64,000 nucleotides of DNA from Vulcanimicrobiota bacterium. Lineage in GTDB: Bacteria; Vulcanimicrobiota; Xenobia; Xenobiales; JADMJV01. Location of the stretch: the NCBI GenBank assembly GCA_019637395.1, contig JAHBVR010000020.1, forward strand, positions 80,087 through 144,086. Direction: 5' to 3'. This document shows, piece after piece, positions 44,188-53,500 of this stretch. A program made the position numbers and the translations under genes. The notes beneath the pieces are model-generated. The model ran no database searches and was not told the origin of the DNA. It saw only the letters and a program-made list of their open reading frames with translations. Every line of letters begins with the position of its first letter. Position 1 is the stretch's first letter.

Positions 44188-44508
44188 ATGACGAGCGAGA
44201 CCTGGTTTCTGTTGGCCGACGAAAAGCGCGCCTCCCTGGTGGTGCCCTCCACTTACGGGCCTTATTATGAAATTGAAGACTGGCGCCGCCAGGCCGATGC
44301 GCAGGATTTTGCCGCCCAGGTAGCCGGACGTTTAAGCACGCTTCAGGCCCATTTCGATCAACTGGTGGTGGCCGCCCCACCGGCCATGCTGGAACATCTG
44401 CAGCGGGCTTATCCGGAGGAACTGCGCTGCAAGATCGGCGCCGAGCACGCGCGTTACCTGACCCATTTAAGCGCCCGCGAGTTACGCCAGGAACTGTCCT
44501 GTCTTTAG
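44188..44508 (+). CDS. Host-attachment-like (eRF1-type fold) protein
   Basis: 106 residues resembling the 'host attachment protein' family: starts with a strand LLADEKRASLVV, a central FAAQVAGRLSTLQAHFDQLV followed by VAAPPAMLEHLQR, and a C-terminal ARYLTHLSARELRQELS. The family name comes from plant-microbe work, but its members occur widely and share the eRF1/Pelota-like fold. The biochemical role is unclear. Confidence 0.65.
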   Translation: MTSETWFLLADEKRASLVVPSTYGPYYEIEDWRRQADAQDFAAQVAGRLSTLQAHFDQLVVAAPPAMLEHLQRAYPEELRCKIGAEHARYLTHLSARELRQELSCL

Positions 44509-44563
44509 AGGCCAATCCGCGCAGCGGATAGCCGCTCACCGGGATGTGCTCTAAATTGCCCCA

Positions 44564-45490
44564 CTAACAGAACGCGGGAGAGGAGCCAGCTTGCTGGCGA
44601 CCGACCGCATGATTGGGGCAATTTAGGGCCAGGTCGGCGAAGGCCTGGTGCAGCGGATTGAGGGGTTCCTCGCGGTAGGCCAGGGCCATTTCGATGTAGG
44701 GCTCATCCTGTAGATGGCGGTAGACGACGCCGCGAGCGTGCACCGTCTGCAGGGATTCGGGGACCATGGCCACGCCCAGGCCGGCGCCGACCAGACCGAC
44801 GATCGCGTGCATCTGGCCGACTTCCTGGACGATGCGCGGGGTAAAGCCGGCCTGCAGGCACCAGCCGATGATGCGGTCGTAGATGCCGGGGCCGTCGCGG
44901 CGCGGGAAGATAATGAAGCGGTCCTGGCGGAATTCGCGCAGGTGCAAGGGTTCCTGCCGGCTCAGGGGGTGGCTCTCGGGTAAGGCCAGGATCATGGCTT
45001 CGCGGTCGATGGCCTGAACGCGGAGATTGGTGGCGCTGGCCGGCAGGCGCACGAAACCGAAGTCCAGGCGCCGCTCCTGGAGGGCCAGCAACTGCTCGGC
45101 GCTACCCGACTCCTGGAGCTCCAGCACGACATGAGGATAGGCCTGGCGATAGTCGCGCAAGACCTGGGGAAAGATGCCGAAAGGCGCCGACGAGGCGAAC
45201 CCCAGGCGCAACCGGCCGCGCACTCCCTGACTGGCCTGTTGGGCGGCGCTGCTGGCGCGCGCCACCGCCTCCATGACTTTCTGGGCTTCCTCGAGAAAGA
45301 CCTGACCGGCTTCGGTCAATTCGACTTTGCGCTTGCTGCGCACAAAGAGCTGCACGCCCAGCTTTTCCTCGAGCTGGCGGATCTGCATGCTCAGCGGCGG
45401 CTGAGCCATATGCAAGTGCTCGGCGGCTCTGCCGAAGTGCAGTTGCTCGGCCACGGCCAGGAAGTAGCGAAAATGCCTTAGTTCAATCAT
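44564..45490 (-). CDS. LysR-family transcriptional regulator
   Basis: 308 residues. The N-terminal winged helix reads ELRHFRYFLAVAEQLHFGRA, followed by AQPPLSMQIRQLEEKLGVQL, and a periplasmic-binding-type effector domain follows. It is divergent from an MFS transporter and most probably regulates it. The ATG has no ribosome site; a TATAAT box is 11 bases upstream, so the leader is very short or absent. The C-terminus is ordinary for the family, and the effector is unknown. Confidence 0.93.
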   Translation of the reverse strand: MIELRHFRYFLAVAEQLHFGRAAEHLHMAQPPLSMQIRQLEEKLGVQLFVRSKRKVELTEAGQVFLEEAQKVMEAVARASSAAQQASQGVRGRLRLGFASSAPFGIFPQVLRDYRQAYPHVVLELQESGSAEQLLALQERRLDFGFVRLPASATNLRVQAIDREAMILALPESHPLSRQEPLHLREFRQDRFIIFPRRDGPGIYDRIIGWCLQAGFTPRIVQEVGQMHAIVGLVGAGLGVAMVPESLQTVHARGVVYRHLQDEPYIEMALAYREEPLNPLHQAFADLALNCPNHAVGRQQAGSSPAFC

Positions 45491-45563
45491 ATGTAGAACG
45501 TATTATAGCAAGACAAATAATATATTGGAAATATCAATCTGAAAGGCGTATGCTGACGGCGTT
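45491..45563. promoter_or_regulatory. LysR/MFS divergent control region
   Basis: 73 AT-rich bases. On the minus strand TATAAT lies 11 bases before the LysR ATG. On the plus strand TATGCT lies nine bases before the MFS ATG. The inverted repeat ATATTGGAAATAT at 45522-45534 is a plausible LysR-type operator. Confidence 0.55.
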
Positions 45564-46694
45564 ATGAATCGCCCTCAAATCGCGGTCGCCGCCGGCGGCT
45601 TCGCGGCCTTCGTCAATATTTACGCGCTGCAGGCGCTGCTTCCCAGCCTCTGTGAAGTCTTCTCCGCCCCCCGCCATCAGGTCAGCCTGACGGTCACGGC
45701 CACCACCCTGGCGGTGGCGCTGGCCTCCCCCTGGGCCGGCCGCCTGGCCGCCGCCTGGGAGCGGCGCACGCTGGTGGCCGGCTCGCTGCTGGGCCTGGTG
45801 CTGACCACGCTGCTGGCGGCCACAGCCAAAAGTTTACCCGAGTTGATCCTGTGGCGTTTTGCCGAGGGTCTGTTTTTGCCGGCCCTGGTGGCTTCGCTGA
45901 TGGCCTTTGTGGCCGAGAACTGGCAGGGCAGCGCCCTGAGTCGCACCATGTGCAATTACGTAACCTGGACGGTCATCGGCGGTTTCCTGGGACGCTTTGT
46001 GGCCGGCTGGGCGGGGGCTCATTTGGGCTGGCGCGCCGCCCTGGGCATGACGGCAGGGCTCAACGCTTTGTCGGGCGCGTTATTGCTTATCAACCTGCCG
46101 CGCCGGGCCCCTTCGACTGTTTTGTCAGGCGAACAGGGCCTGGGATACTTTCTGCGGCAGGGGCCGTTTCAGGCGGCTTTTGTAAGCGGCTTCAACGTGC
46201 TCTTTTCACTGGTGGCCATGTTCACCTATATCACCTTCCGGCTCTCGGAACCGCCCTTTGCCCTGAGCGCCGACACGCTGGGAAGCATCTTCTGCGTTTA
46301 CCTGGTGGGCATCGTGGTCACGCCGCTGGCGGGCCGGCTGATGGCCCGCTGGGGCTTTCGCCGCTCTCTCCTGGGTGCGAGTGTGGCCGCCGCGGGTGGC
46401 GCGCTGCTCACGCTCAGTTCGAGCCTGGGGGTGGTGATTTTGGGCCTGACCTTGAGCTGCTGCGCGGCTTTCGTGGGTCAGGCCGGCACCAGCGGCTACG
46501 TAGGGGAACGCGGCGGCCCCGAGCGCGCCACCGTGCTGGGTCTGTATCTTTGCTTCTATTATCTGGGCGGCAGCGCCGGCGCGGCCCTGCCCGGATTGCT
46601 CTGGCCCTGGGGCGGTTGGACGGCCTGCGTGGGGCTGGTGGTGCTGCTTCAGGTGGTCACGCTACTTTTGGTCCGCTTCCGGTTTGCGGATTAG
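45564..46694 (+). CDS. MFS transporter (drug/solute exporter type)
   Basis: 376 residues with twelve predicted helices, of the YnfM/AraJ-like group. The loop after helix 2 (SPWAGRLAAAWERRTLVAGS) is the MFS signature. Its regulator is likely the divergent LysR gene. The stop lies inside the convergent universal stress protein gene (33-base overlap). Confidence 0.9.
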   Translation: MNRPQIAVAAGGFAAFVNIYALQALLPSLCEVFSAPRHQVSLTVTATTLAVALASPWAGRLAAAWERRTLVAGSLLGLVLTTLLAATAKSLPELILWRFAEGLFLPALVASLMAFVAENWQGSALSRTMCNYVTWTVIGGFLGRFVAGWAGAHLGWRAALGMTAGLNALSGALLLINLPRRAPSTVLSGEQGLGYFLRQGPFQAAFVSGFNVLFSLVAMFTYITFRLSEPPFALSADTLGSIFCVYLVGIVVTPLAGRLMARWGFRRSLLGASVAAAGGALLTLSSSLGVVILGLTLSCCAAFVGQAGTSGYVGERGGPERATVLGLYLCFYYLGGSAGAALPGLLWPWGGWTACVGLVVLLQVVTLLLVRFRFAD

Positions 46695-47108
46695 CAAGAC
46701 CGGGCAGCCGGCGTGGCGGGCCACTTTCTCGGCCACGCTGCCGATCATCCAGCGAGTGAAACCGTCGCGACCGTGGGAGTTCATGACGATGAGCGAGCAG
46801 TCGGGCTGCTGGCTGCGCTCGACAATACGCTGGGTGGCGTTACCTACGCCGTACTCCGCTTTGATGGGGAGGTTGCGCTCCTTGAAGCGCGCTTCCACCG
46901 CCAGCAGATAGCGCATGCACTGCGTTTCCAGCTCGTCCAGGCGCGTATCCATATCGGGAGCGTCTTGCGGACTCCAGACATCGGGCAAGATTCCCACCCG
47001 CAGTAAGATGACCTGGGCGGCGTATTTTTCGGCCAAGTCGAAGGCCCAGGGCAAAGCCTGTTCCGAGAGCGATGAGCCGTCCAGCGGCACCAGAATGGAT
47101 TGAATCAT
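46662..47108 (-). CDS. Universal stress protein (UspA family)
   Basis: 148 residues with the alpha/beta UspA fold. The ATP-binding motif Gx2Gx9G(S/T) is present in HGRDGFTRWMIGSVAEKV. It starts ILVPLDGSSLSEQAL, typical of the family. The ATG has AGGAGC directly upstream. The role is in stress response; nucleotide binding is expected from the motif. Confidence 0.92.
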   Translation of the reverse strand: MIQSILVPLDGSSLSEQALPWAFDLAEKYAAQVILLRVGILPDVWSPQDAPDMDTRLDELETQCMRYLLAVEARFKERNLPIKAEYGVGNATQRIVERSQQPDCSLIVMNSHGRDGFTRWMIGSVAEKVARHAGCPVLLIRKPEADQK

Positions 47109-47133
47109 GCTCCTGGTAGTTCGCGCGCTTGAA

Positions 47134-47652
47134 CTATTTTCCTAGGCCGATGACGCCGACCGCGATGCGGTCCCCGGAATTGCCGGTGGGCTGCGTTTTC
47201 AAGTCATCTCTATCGGCGTGGATGACCACCGCCCGGCCCAGGATGCCTTCTTTGCCGAACAGGGAAACATCGTTCATAGTGAGTTCCAGATGGGCGTTGC
47301 CCTGGGCGTCGGACTTGAGATTGCCCATATCGCCGGCGTGGTGGTTATGGTCTTTGGGACCGGCGTGCTTGCCTTTCTTGGGATTGAAATGGCCGCCGGC
47401 GCTCATGCCGTCGTTAGCGGTGACGTCGCCGAACTCGTGGATGTGAAAGCCGTGTTCGGAATTGGGCTTGAGGCCTTTCACGTCGACGATGATCTTGACC
47501 TGGCTGGCACTGACCCAGTCGAAGCGCACGGTGCCTTCCACTTTGTTGTTCTTGGTGGGATGGATCACGGCGATGGCCTGCGGATCGGCGGCCAGGGCCG
47601 GAATGACGCTGCCCAGACTGAGCAGGGCTAAGGTGGCGATGCCTCTACGCAT
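47134..47652 (-). CDS. sodC: Cu-Zn superoxide dismutase, periplasmic
   Basis: 172 residues. The signal peptide (about 1-21) directs export. Copper ligands are in GFHIHEFGD and the late VVIHADRDD; zinc ligands are in GGHFNPKKGKH and HHAGDMGN. Only one Cys pair candidate is missing: no cysteine is present in the mature protein, so the usual SodC disulfide is absent. The ATG overlaps the stop of a small upstream gene by eight bases. Confidence 0.93.
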   Translation of the reverse strand: MRRGIATLALLSLGSVIPALAADPQAIAVIHPTKNNKVEGTVRFDWVSASQVKIIVDVKGLKPNSEHGFHIHEFGDVTANDGMSAGGHFNPKKGKHAGPKDHNHHAGDMGNLKSDAQGNAHLELTMNDVSLFGKEGILGRAVVIHADRDDLKTQPTGNSGDRIAVGVIGLGK

Positions 47653-47806
47653 GGCTCAACTCCTGACCGGACTGGAGCACGGCCAGTTCGAGCTTCATCA
47701 ATTCGTGAAGAGCCAGCAGGGCCTGGCGCGTGTCGGGGGAGACGCTGGTAAGCATCTCGAGGAAGACCTTTTCGGCCGTGTCTTTGCGGTGTTTCAAGTC
47801 TGACAT
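47645..47806 (-). CDS. Small protein coupled to sodC
   Basis: A 53-residue reading frame (MSDLKHRKDTAEKVFLEM...) with a near-perfect ribosome site (AGGAGGTCACC before the ATG). The sequence is helical and charged, with no signal peptide. Its stop overlaps the sodC start by eight bases. The strong ribosome site and good codon use make it credible, although it is too short for most gene-calling cut-offs. It may serve to couple sodC translation or act as a helical regulator. Confidence 0.65.
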   Translation of the reverse strand: MSDLKHRKDTAEKVFLEMLTSVSPDTRQALLALHELMKLELAVLQSGQELSHA

Positions 47807-47950
47807 GGTGACCTCCTAGAAGCTTTGCTCTTCTCCAGGGTAGCGGGTTGGAAGCGGAGGGGTGCAGGTATTTGCATACCCGACAGGAGGGACGGGAGGG
47901 ACCTCAATTCTTCAGCAGCTTGAGGGCCGTGGCTAAATCACCTTATTGGG

Positions 47951-48184
47951 TTAGTCGTGAACCCGATGGTGGTGAGCGTAAACTACGATTCTCCGGCTTC
48001 CCAGGCAGGTCACCTGACCGATGCGGCGGAGCGGAGCGGCCATCTTTTTCGAGGCCTGGACCGCTTCGAGCCCGAGATTACGCAATTTCCCAACCTGGGC
48101 CCGGTTCAGGTTCAGGTAGTAGAAGGTATCCTCATCGCGCCGGAACCAGATTTCGCAGACTTCCTTGGAGAGATTGCTTCTCAT
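47951..48184 (-). CDS. Small protein coupled to a Cys-cluster gene
   Basis: 77 residues, basic (RRIVVYAHHHRVHD C-terminus), with the ATG overlapping the stop of the upstream YkgJ-like gene (ATGA) and GGGAGG before it. It begins MRSNLSKEVCEIWFRRDEDT. No signal peptide or known domain is visible. The overlap and ribosome site make it a believable gene. Confidence 0.6.
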   Translation of the reverse strand: MRSNLSKEVCEIWFRRDEDTFYYLNLNRAQVGKLRNLGLEAVQASKKMAAPLRRIGQVTCLGSRRIVVYAHHHRVHD

Positions 48185-49164
48185 AGTCCTCCCAGAAACC
48201 GGCTGAATTGAGTGGCCAGAGGGTCGATGGCGCGGCCTCGCGAGCCGATGAGGATCTCGGCCTGCTCCAGGGAGGTCCAGAATTGGCCCTGGTGAGGCCA
48301 GAGGGCGCTGGTCAGGCGCAGCAGGCGGGGGATGAGAATCAGGCTCCAGAGGTTGTGCCGCAGGGGCCGGTGCAGGGTGAGCAGTTTGCGGTGCATGTAC
48401 ATACGGGCCCAGGCTTCGAGGACCCGGTCGTAGGCGTGATTTCTGGCTTGTTGCAGGTCCGGCCAGCTGCCCTGCCAGTCGCTGCCGGGGATTTGCAGGG
48501 CCGCGCCGGAGGCGAAAGCGGCGTCGGCATCCGGGGGGAGACTGAGAAGCAGTTTGAGAGCGGAGAATTCGGCCACCTCCAGCAGGGGCTGCAGGCCATG
48601 CTCATGAGCCAGTTCCGCGCAGGCCTGATCCAGCTCCAACTGGTGGAAGCGGGATTCCAGCCGGCGGTATTCTCCCCAACCGATCGAGTTGTGCTCGTCC
48701 AGGGGAATGGGATCGGGGACCTGGCTGATGATGGCCTGCGGAAGCAATTCGAGCAGCTCCAGGCTGTGTTCCAACATGGGCCGCCCGCTGTTCTGGCGGA
48801 TGGAGGTGCAAAAGAAGCTGGCTCCGATAAAGAGGCCGTCCGGCGTGCGCGTAAACTGGAACGGATACTGCTGGCAGGTGATGGGCTTGGCTCGGGCTCC
48901 CAGCTCGGCATGAATGTCGCAGAGCTTTTGCTCAGTGAGGAAGACACAGGTAGGCTCCTGGGGGGAGACCATATGCATGCTCAAGCTGCCGTCTTCACGC
49001 TTATAAAAAGCACTGCCGTGACTGGCGGCCACGCGCAGGCCCAGGGGGTGGTCGGAGAGTTGCTCGGCCACCCGGCTTTCCACCGGAACCGTGCCATAAA
49101 AAGAACAACTGCGCCCGCATTGGACGCAGTCGTAATTTTGACCGTGAGGAAAGTGCAGCTTCAC
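48181..49164 (-). CDS. YkgJ/FliB-like cysteine-cluster protein
   Basis: 327 residues. The first 120 contain the CxxCxxxC-type pattern of YkgJ-family metal-binding domains (YDCVQCGRSCSFYG, CVFLTEQKLCDIH, PITCQQYPFQF). Proteins of this type bind zinc or an iron cluster, and FliB-related members methylate flagellin lysines. The C-terminal two thirds are helical. A flagellin target is not evident here. It is followed directly by a 77-residue gene. Confidence 0.82.
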   Translation of the reverse strand: MKLHFPHGQNYDCVQCGRSCSFYGTVPVESRVAEQLSDHPLGLRVAASHGSAFYKREDGSLSMHMVSPQEPTCVFLTEQKLCDIHAELGARAKPITCQQYPFQFTRTPDGLFIGASFFCTSIRQNSGRPMLEHSLELLELLPQAIISQVPDPIPLDEHNSIGWGEYRRLESRFHQLELDQACAELAHEHGLQPLLEVAEFSALKLLLSLPPDADAAFASGAALQIPGSDWQGSWPDLQQARNHAYDRVLEAWARMYMHRKLLTLHRPLRHNLWSLILIPRLLRLTSALWPHQGQFWTSLEQAEILIGSRGRAIDPLATQFSRFLGGL

Positions 49165-49193
49165 CCTTCCAGAGTTCGGCTTCGCCCGCGCTT

Positions 49194-49904
49194 TTACCCG
49201 TGAGCCAGAGCTCGTTCGGCCAGTTTTTCCTGACCGCTGACCACACCGATCAGACAGCCCAGCGCACTACCCACCAGGGCACCGCTCATCTGGAACCAGG
49301 CGGCGTTAATACCCAGCGGGCCGTGCGTCCCACCGGCCATCATGTAGGCCACCACGAAACCGAGGATACCGCCGGCGGTGAGACCGAAAGCCGCTTTCCT
49401 CGCGCTACTGCGGACCACCCGGCTGTCCCACTCGGTGAGCAGGCCGTAGGTCAAGCCCAGGGTCAGACCGTAGGCACCGTGCAAAATCATGTTGCCCATC
49501 AGCGGCAGCGGGCCGGCGCCCAGGCTAAATCCGAGCACGCCCGCTCCCACCATCGGGAAGAAGATGAGCACGGAGATCAGGAAAGGACCCATGGCGTAGA
49601 CCAATCCTTTTTGCCAGGACGGACCTTTCACTTTGTCGTGAAAGAAGGCTCCGTAGCCGATAGCCAGCAGCAGGCCGGCCATAAAGTGTAAAGTGATCGA
49701 GGTAAAGGGCGAGTTTTTCGCCGCCACGGTCAGAGTATTGTCGGTCAGGCGCTGAGCCCAAGAGGCGTCCGTGCCGGAAAACATGAGCATGCCCATGAAG
49801 GCCACCATCAGGACGATGAGCATAGCAGTTGAGGCAAAATAGCCGCACACATACGAGCGTGCCAGCCAGTCGCCTTGAGGTTGCTCGATTGGCTTGGAAT
49901 CCAT
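49194..49904 (-). CDS. Integral membrane protein of unknown function
   Basis: 236 residues with about six hydrophobic helices (for example AMLIVLMVAFMGMLMF, FLISVLIFFPMVGAGVLGFS and AAFGLTAGGILGFVVAYMM). AAGGAG lies eight bases before the ATG. The pattern of Gly-rich paired helices suggests a DUF6789-like or related membrane family, but I cannot confirm that. The C-terminus is short and charged. Confidence 0.75.
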   Translation of the reverse strand: MDSKPIEQPQGDWLARSYVCGYFASTAMLIVLMVAFMGMLMFSGTDASWAQRLTDNTLTVAAKNSPFTSITLHFMAGLLLAIGYGAFFHDKVKGPSWQKGLVYAMGPFLISVLIFFPMVGAGVLGFSLGAGPLPLMGNMILHGAYGLTLGLTYGLLTEWDSRVVRSSARKAAFGLTAGGILGFVVAYMMAGGTHGPLGINAAWFQMSGALVGSALGCLIGVVSGQEKLAERALAHG

Positions 49905-49942
49905 TTCGAATTCTCCTTCACTATAAGGTCGACACCAGGGAC

Positions 49943-49966
49943 AACCCCCCCGTCAGCGGGGGGGTT
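49943..49966. terminator. Inverted repeat AACCCCCCC/GGGGGGGTT
   Basis: A nine-base stem with a six-base loop lies between the minus-strand gene ending at 49978 and the membrane gene starting at 49904. It has no T run on the minus side, so it is a weak terminator or a structural hairpin. Confidence 0.45.
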
Positions 49967-49977
49967 CCAGGCAAGCT

Positions 49978-50406
49978 CTAGCGGGGCATCTGCGGCAAGC
50001 CGTAGTGGGCGGTGTAGGGGCGTTCGGCGCTGGTCATGACCATGCCGGGGCCGTTGACCACGGCGCGCACCTGGAACTCGGGCTGCAGGATAGTCGGATT
50101 GACCGATTCACCACGGGCCGGGAGATAGTCGAGGGCCAGCCGCTTGTGAGGCATGATCTTCAGATAATTCTTATGGTCAAAGGTCTTGATGGTCTGCCAG
50201 TTGTCACCGTCGTTGGCGCGCACCTGCAGGTCGACGCTGGAAACTCGAGCCGCTTGAGCGCCGTTGTTGAACAGGTTGACGCGGATGTTGGTCGACTCCG
50301 CCTTGGGCGAGACCTGATTGATCAGGATATCGTCCACGCGCACTTCAGCCAGGGCCGGCAGGGCCAGGGCGGCCAGGGCCGCGCCTACGACAAAAAACTT
50401 CTTCAT
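49978..50406 (-). CDS. Small secreted protein
   Basis: 142 residues with a clear signal peptide (KKFFVVGAALAALALPALA). The mature part is beta-rich (RVSSVDLQVRANDGDNWQTI, PHKRLALDYLPARG) and could be a single beta-sandwich. GGAGG lies six bases before the ATG. I do not recognise a family. It is divergent from the large kinase gene. Confidence 0.7.
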   Translation of the reverse strand: MKKFFVVGAALAALALPALAEVRVDDILINQVSPKAESTNIRVNLFNNGAQAARVSSVDLQVRANDGDNWQTIKTFDHKNYLKIMPHKRLALDYLPARGESVNPTILQPEFQVRAVVNGPGMVMTSAERPYTAHYGLPQMPR

Positions 50407-50542
50407 AGTTACCTCCAGTGGGTGTTTGTAACTTCATCCTAAGATCTGGCGGGGTTTTCCCCCAGTACGGCCGGTCACGCGAGCGCGGGTATCTTTGTAC
50501 TCGCCAGGGGGGATCGAGTCCAAGTCGAGGAACAGGCCTGGC

Positions 50543-53500
50543 GTGAGCGCGCCGCCTCCGGAGAAAATAGGAGACTATCCCGTCGAGAGGTTGCTGGGTG
50601 TGGGCGGTATGGCCTCGGTATACCAGGTGCGCGACCCGGTCAGCGGCCAGTCGGTGGCCTGCAAGGTGATGTCCGAGGATCTGAGGGAAGAAGTGGACCG
50701 GCTGCGCTTCGAGCGCGAATTCCGACTGGCCACTCGCTTTGATCATCCGAATCTGATCAAAGTCTTCGAGATGGGTTACTGGGGTAAGCGGCCCTATTAC
50801 ACCATGGAGCTGCTTTCCGGCCAGGATCTGAGAGCCTATATGCAGGACCTGTCCATGCGGATGGAATGGGAAGAATGGCTCGGCGTGCTGGGCCTGGTGG
50901 GCGGCCAGATGCTGGCCGGACTGGAATACATCCACCACAAACAGGTCATCCACCGCGACTTAAAGCCCGAGAACATTCACGTTGACCGTCAGGGGCGGGT
51001 GCGCTTTCTCGATTTTGGCCTGGCCCGCGACGTGGGCGGGGAATCGCGCTTCACCAAGACAGGCATGATCGTGGGTACTCCCGCCTACATGGCTCCCGAG
51101 CAACTGGGTGTGGGTGAGGTGGACGCGCGCACCGATCTTTTCGCGGTCGGGGTGATCCTTTACGAGTTGATGTCGGGTTGCCTGCCGCACCCGGGACCGG
51201 ATATGCGCACCATCATTTTTCACTTGATCAGTCAACCGCCGGAACCATTAGTGACTTACGCGGGCATTCCCGCTTCGCTGAGCCGGCTGGTGATGAGTCT
51301 GCTCTCCAGCCAGGCCTGCGAACGCCCGGCCGGCTGCCAGCAGGCCCTGGCCGAATGGTTGGAAATCTTCCCGTCGCTGCAGTTGACCCGTTCCCAGGGC
51401 AATCGCGAGCTCTTCAAGCCGGCCTTCCAGGGGCAACCGGCGGCCCTGGCGGCGGCCGAACAATTGTTGGAGCGACGGCGCGGCCTTCTGGTGGCGCGCG
51501 GAGCTCCCGGCTCGGGCAAGAGCCGCTGGTTGGAAGAAGTGGGCCGGCTTGGGGTGCTGGCCTACTGGGAAGTGGCTCAGGCCCGTTGCGCGGCCACCAA
51601 AGGTCAGCCTTTCGGACCTTGGAGCGATATTTTGCGCGGAGCTTTTGAGGGCGGTCTGCCCGCGGAAATGGAGCCGCACCGCTCGACGCTGGCCAACCTT
51701 CTGCCCGAGTTGGGCGAGGCGGTGCACCTGGAGGAGGCCGGCAAGTTACGCCTGTTTCGCTGCGTTTACCAGGCTTTGAGCCGGCGTAATCCGGGGCTGA
51801 TGATTCTGCTCGACGACCTGGAGGAGCTCGACCAGGGCTCGCGCGAGTTACTGGCCTACTTGTTGCGGGCCGAGTTGCCGGGATTGGTGGTGGCGGCCAC
51901 CTGCTCGACTCCGTATGACAGGTTCCCGCAGGTCGAGCTGGAGCCCCTGAACGGAACGCAGGTTCTGGCGGTGTGCGAATCCATGCTGGGCGAGCGGGTG
52001 GCCAATAGCACCGGGGAAGCGCTGTTTGTGGCCAGCGGGGGCAATCCGCTTCTGCTCAGCGAGATCATCAAGGGTGCTTTCGTAGGTGGAGGTCTGGGCG
52101 AGGGCTGTGTGCTGCCCAATAATTTATCCCAGGCTCTGGAGCGCCGTTTGCATACGGTGGGCCCTAAGCTGGTGCCCATGCTGTCCTGGCTGGCCGCCTG
52201 GCAGGGCCGGGCCGAGTTCAGCCAGTTGAGCGATTACTTCTTCGGAGCCACAGGTTTGTCTCAGGAGGAGTTAATTGACCAGTTGGAAGCGCTGGTTCGG
52301 CATCAACTGGTGGTGCGTGAAGGCAAGGGCTATTTTTTGTTGCCGCAGGTGGCCAGGGTGGTGTTGCAGGCGCTGACCCCGGAGGCGCGCCGGGAGTTGC
52401 ACCAGCACATGGCGGTGGCTTTGCAGAAAAGCAGTTTTCACGAACGCATCGGCTATCACTGGCTGGCGGCCGGGCAAGCCGAGAAGGCACGCGCTCCTAT
52501 ACTGGCCGCGGCCCAGGCCCAGAGCGGACTGTATAACTATGGGCGGGCGTTGGAGTTATATCAGATGGTGGAGCAACTACCCGGTCCGCCGGTGGCCAAT
52601 TTGGGCCGGCTGAAGGCTGAGGCGCTGTTAGGTTGGCATCAGCCCGAGCCGGCTTACGAGCTTTTCAAAAGTTTGAATGAGGCCGAGCCTTCGCTGGATC
52701 TGCTGCTCAAAATGGGCGAATGCCAGTGGTACCAGGGTCATTTCCAGCGTTCCTATCAGTTGCTGGCCGAAGGGGTGAAGTTGCCCTCGGAATCGGCCTG
52801 GATCCGGCTGGGCTTCTGGTGGGATTGGATGCGCCTGCGCTCCGGTCTATCCGGCGGTTTTCCGGGCGGCGGCAAGCTGCCGCGCTGGCTGCGGCGCGCT
52901 CTGTTCTGGATGCGTCCCCGAGGCTGGCAGGTCGATTACTATTTTCTGCGCATGTGGGAGCGGCCGGCCGGAGCCCGCGAAATCGCCGCTCACGAGGCGT
53001 TGCTGCAGGGACTGGCCTATCTGGTGGGGCCGCTGTGGAATTTCGGCAAAGCCCGCGCGCATTTGCTCAAGGCGGGTGAGCGGGCCTCGGCTCTGGCTCC
53101 ATCCGCTTTTCAGGCGGAACTGCTCAGCGATATCGGGTTCTATGCTTCGGTTACGGGAGCCGGAGAGGGCCTGGAGTTGCTCAAGCTGGCGCGCGGGCGT
53201 AGCGAGCAGTTCGGAGCGGTGCTCCCCTTGCTGGAAAGTACCGCCCGGCTGACCCAGTTGAACCGGTTGGCGGGGCGGCTGGGTCAGGCGCAAACCTGGT
53301 GCGGCGAGTTGCTTCAGTTGGTGCGCCACGCTCAGGATCCTATCGAGCTGTTGAAGTATCACACCCAGCAGTCGATCCTCTACAGTTTCTGTCATGAACC
53401 GGCGCGAGCTCAGGAGCATCTGGCCCAACTGGCCAATCGCAGTGACATTCCCCGCACCAAACGCGACGAGAGTCTGGCCCGCGGCTATCTGGAGCTGTTT

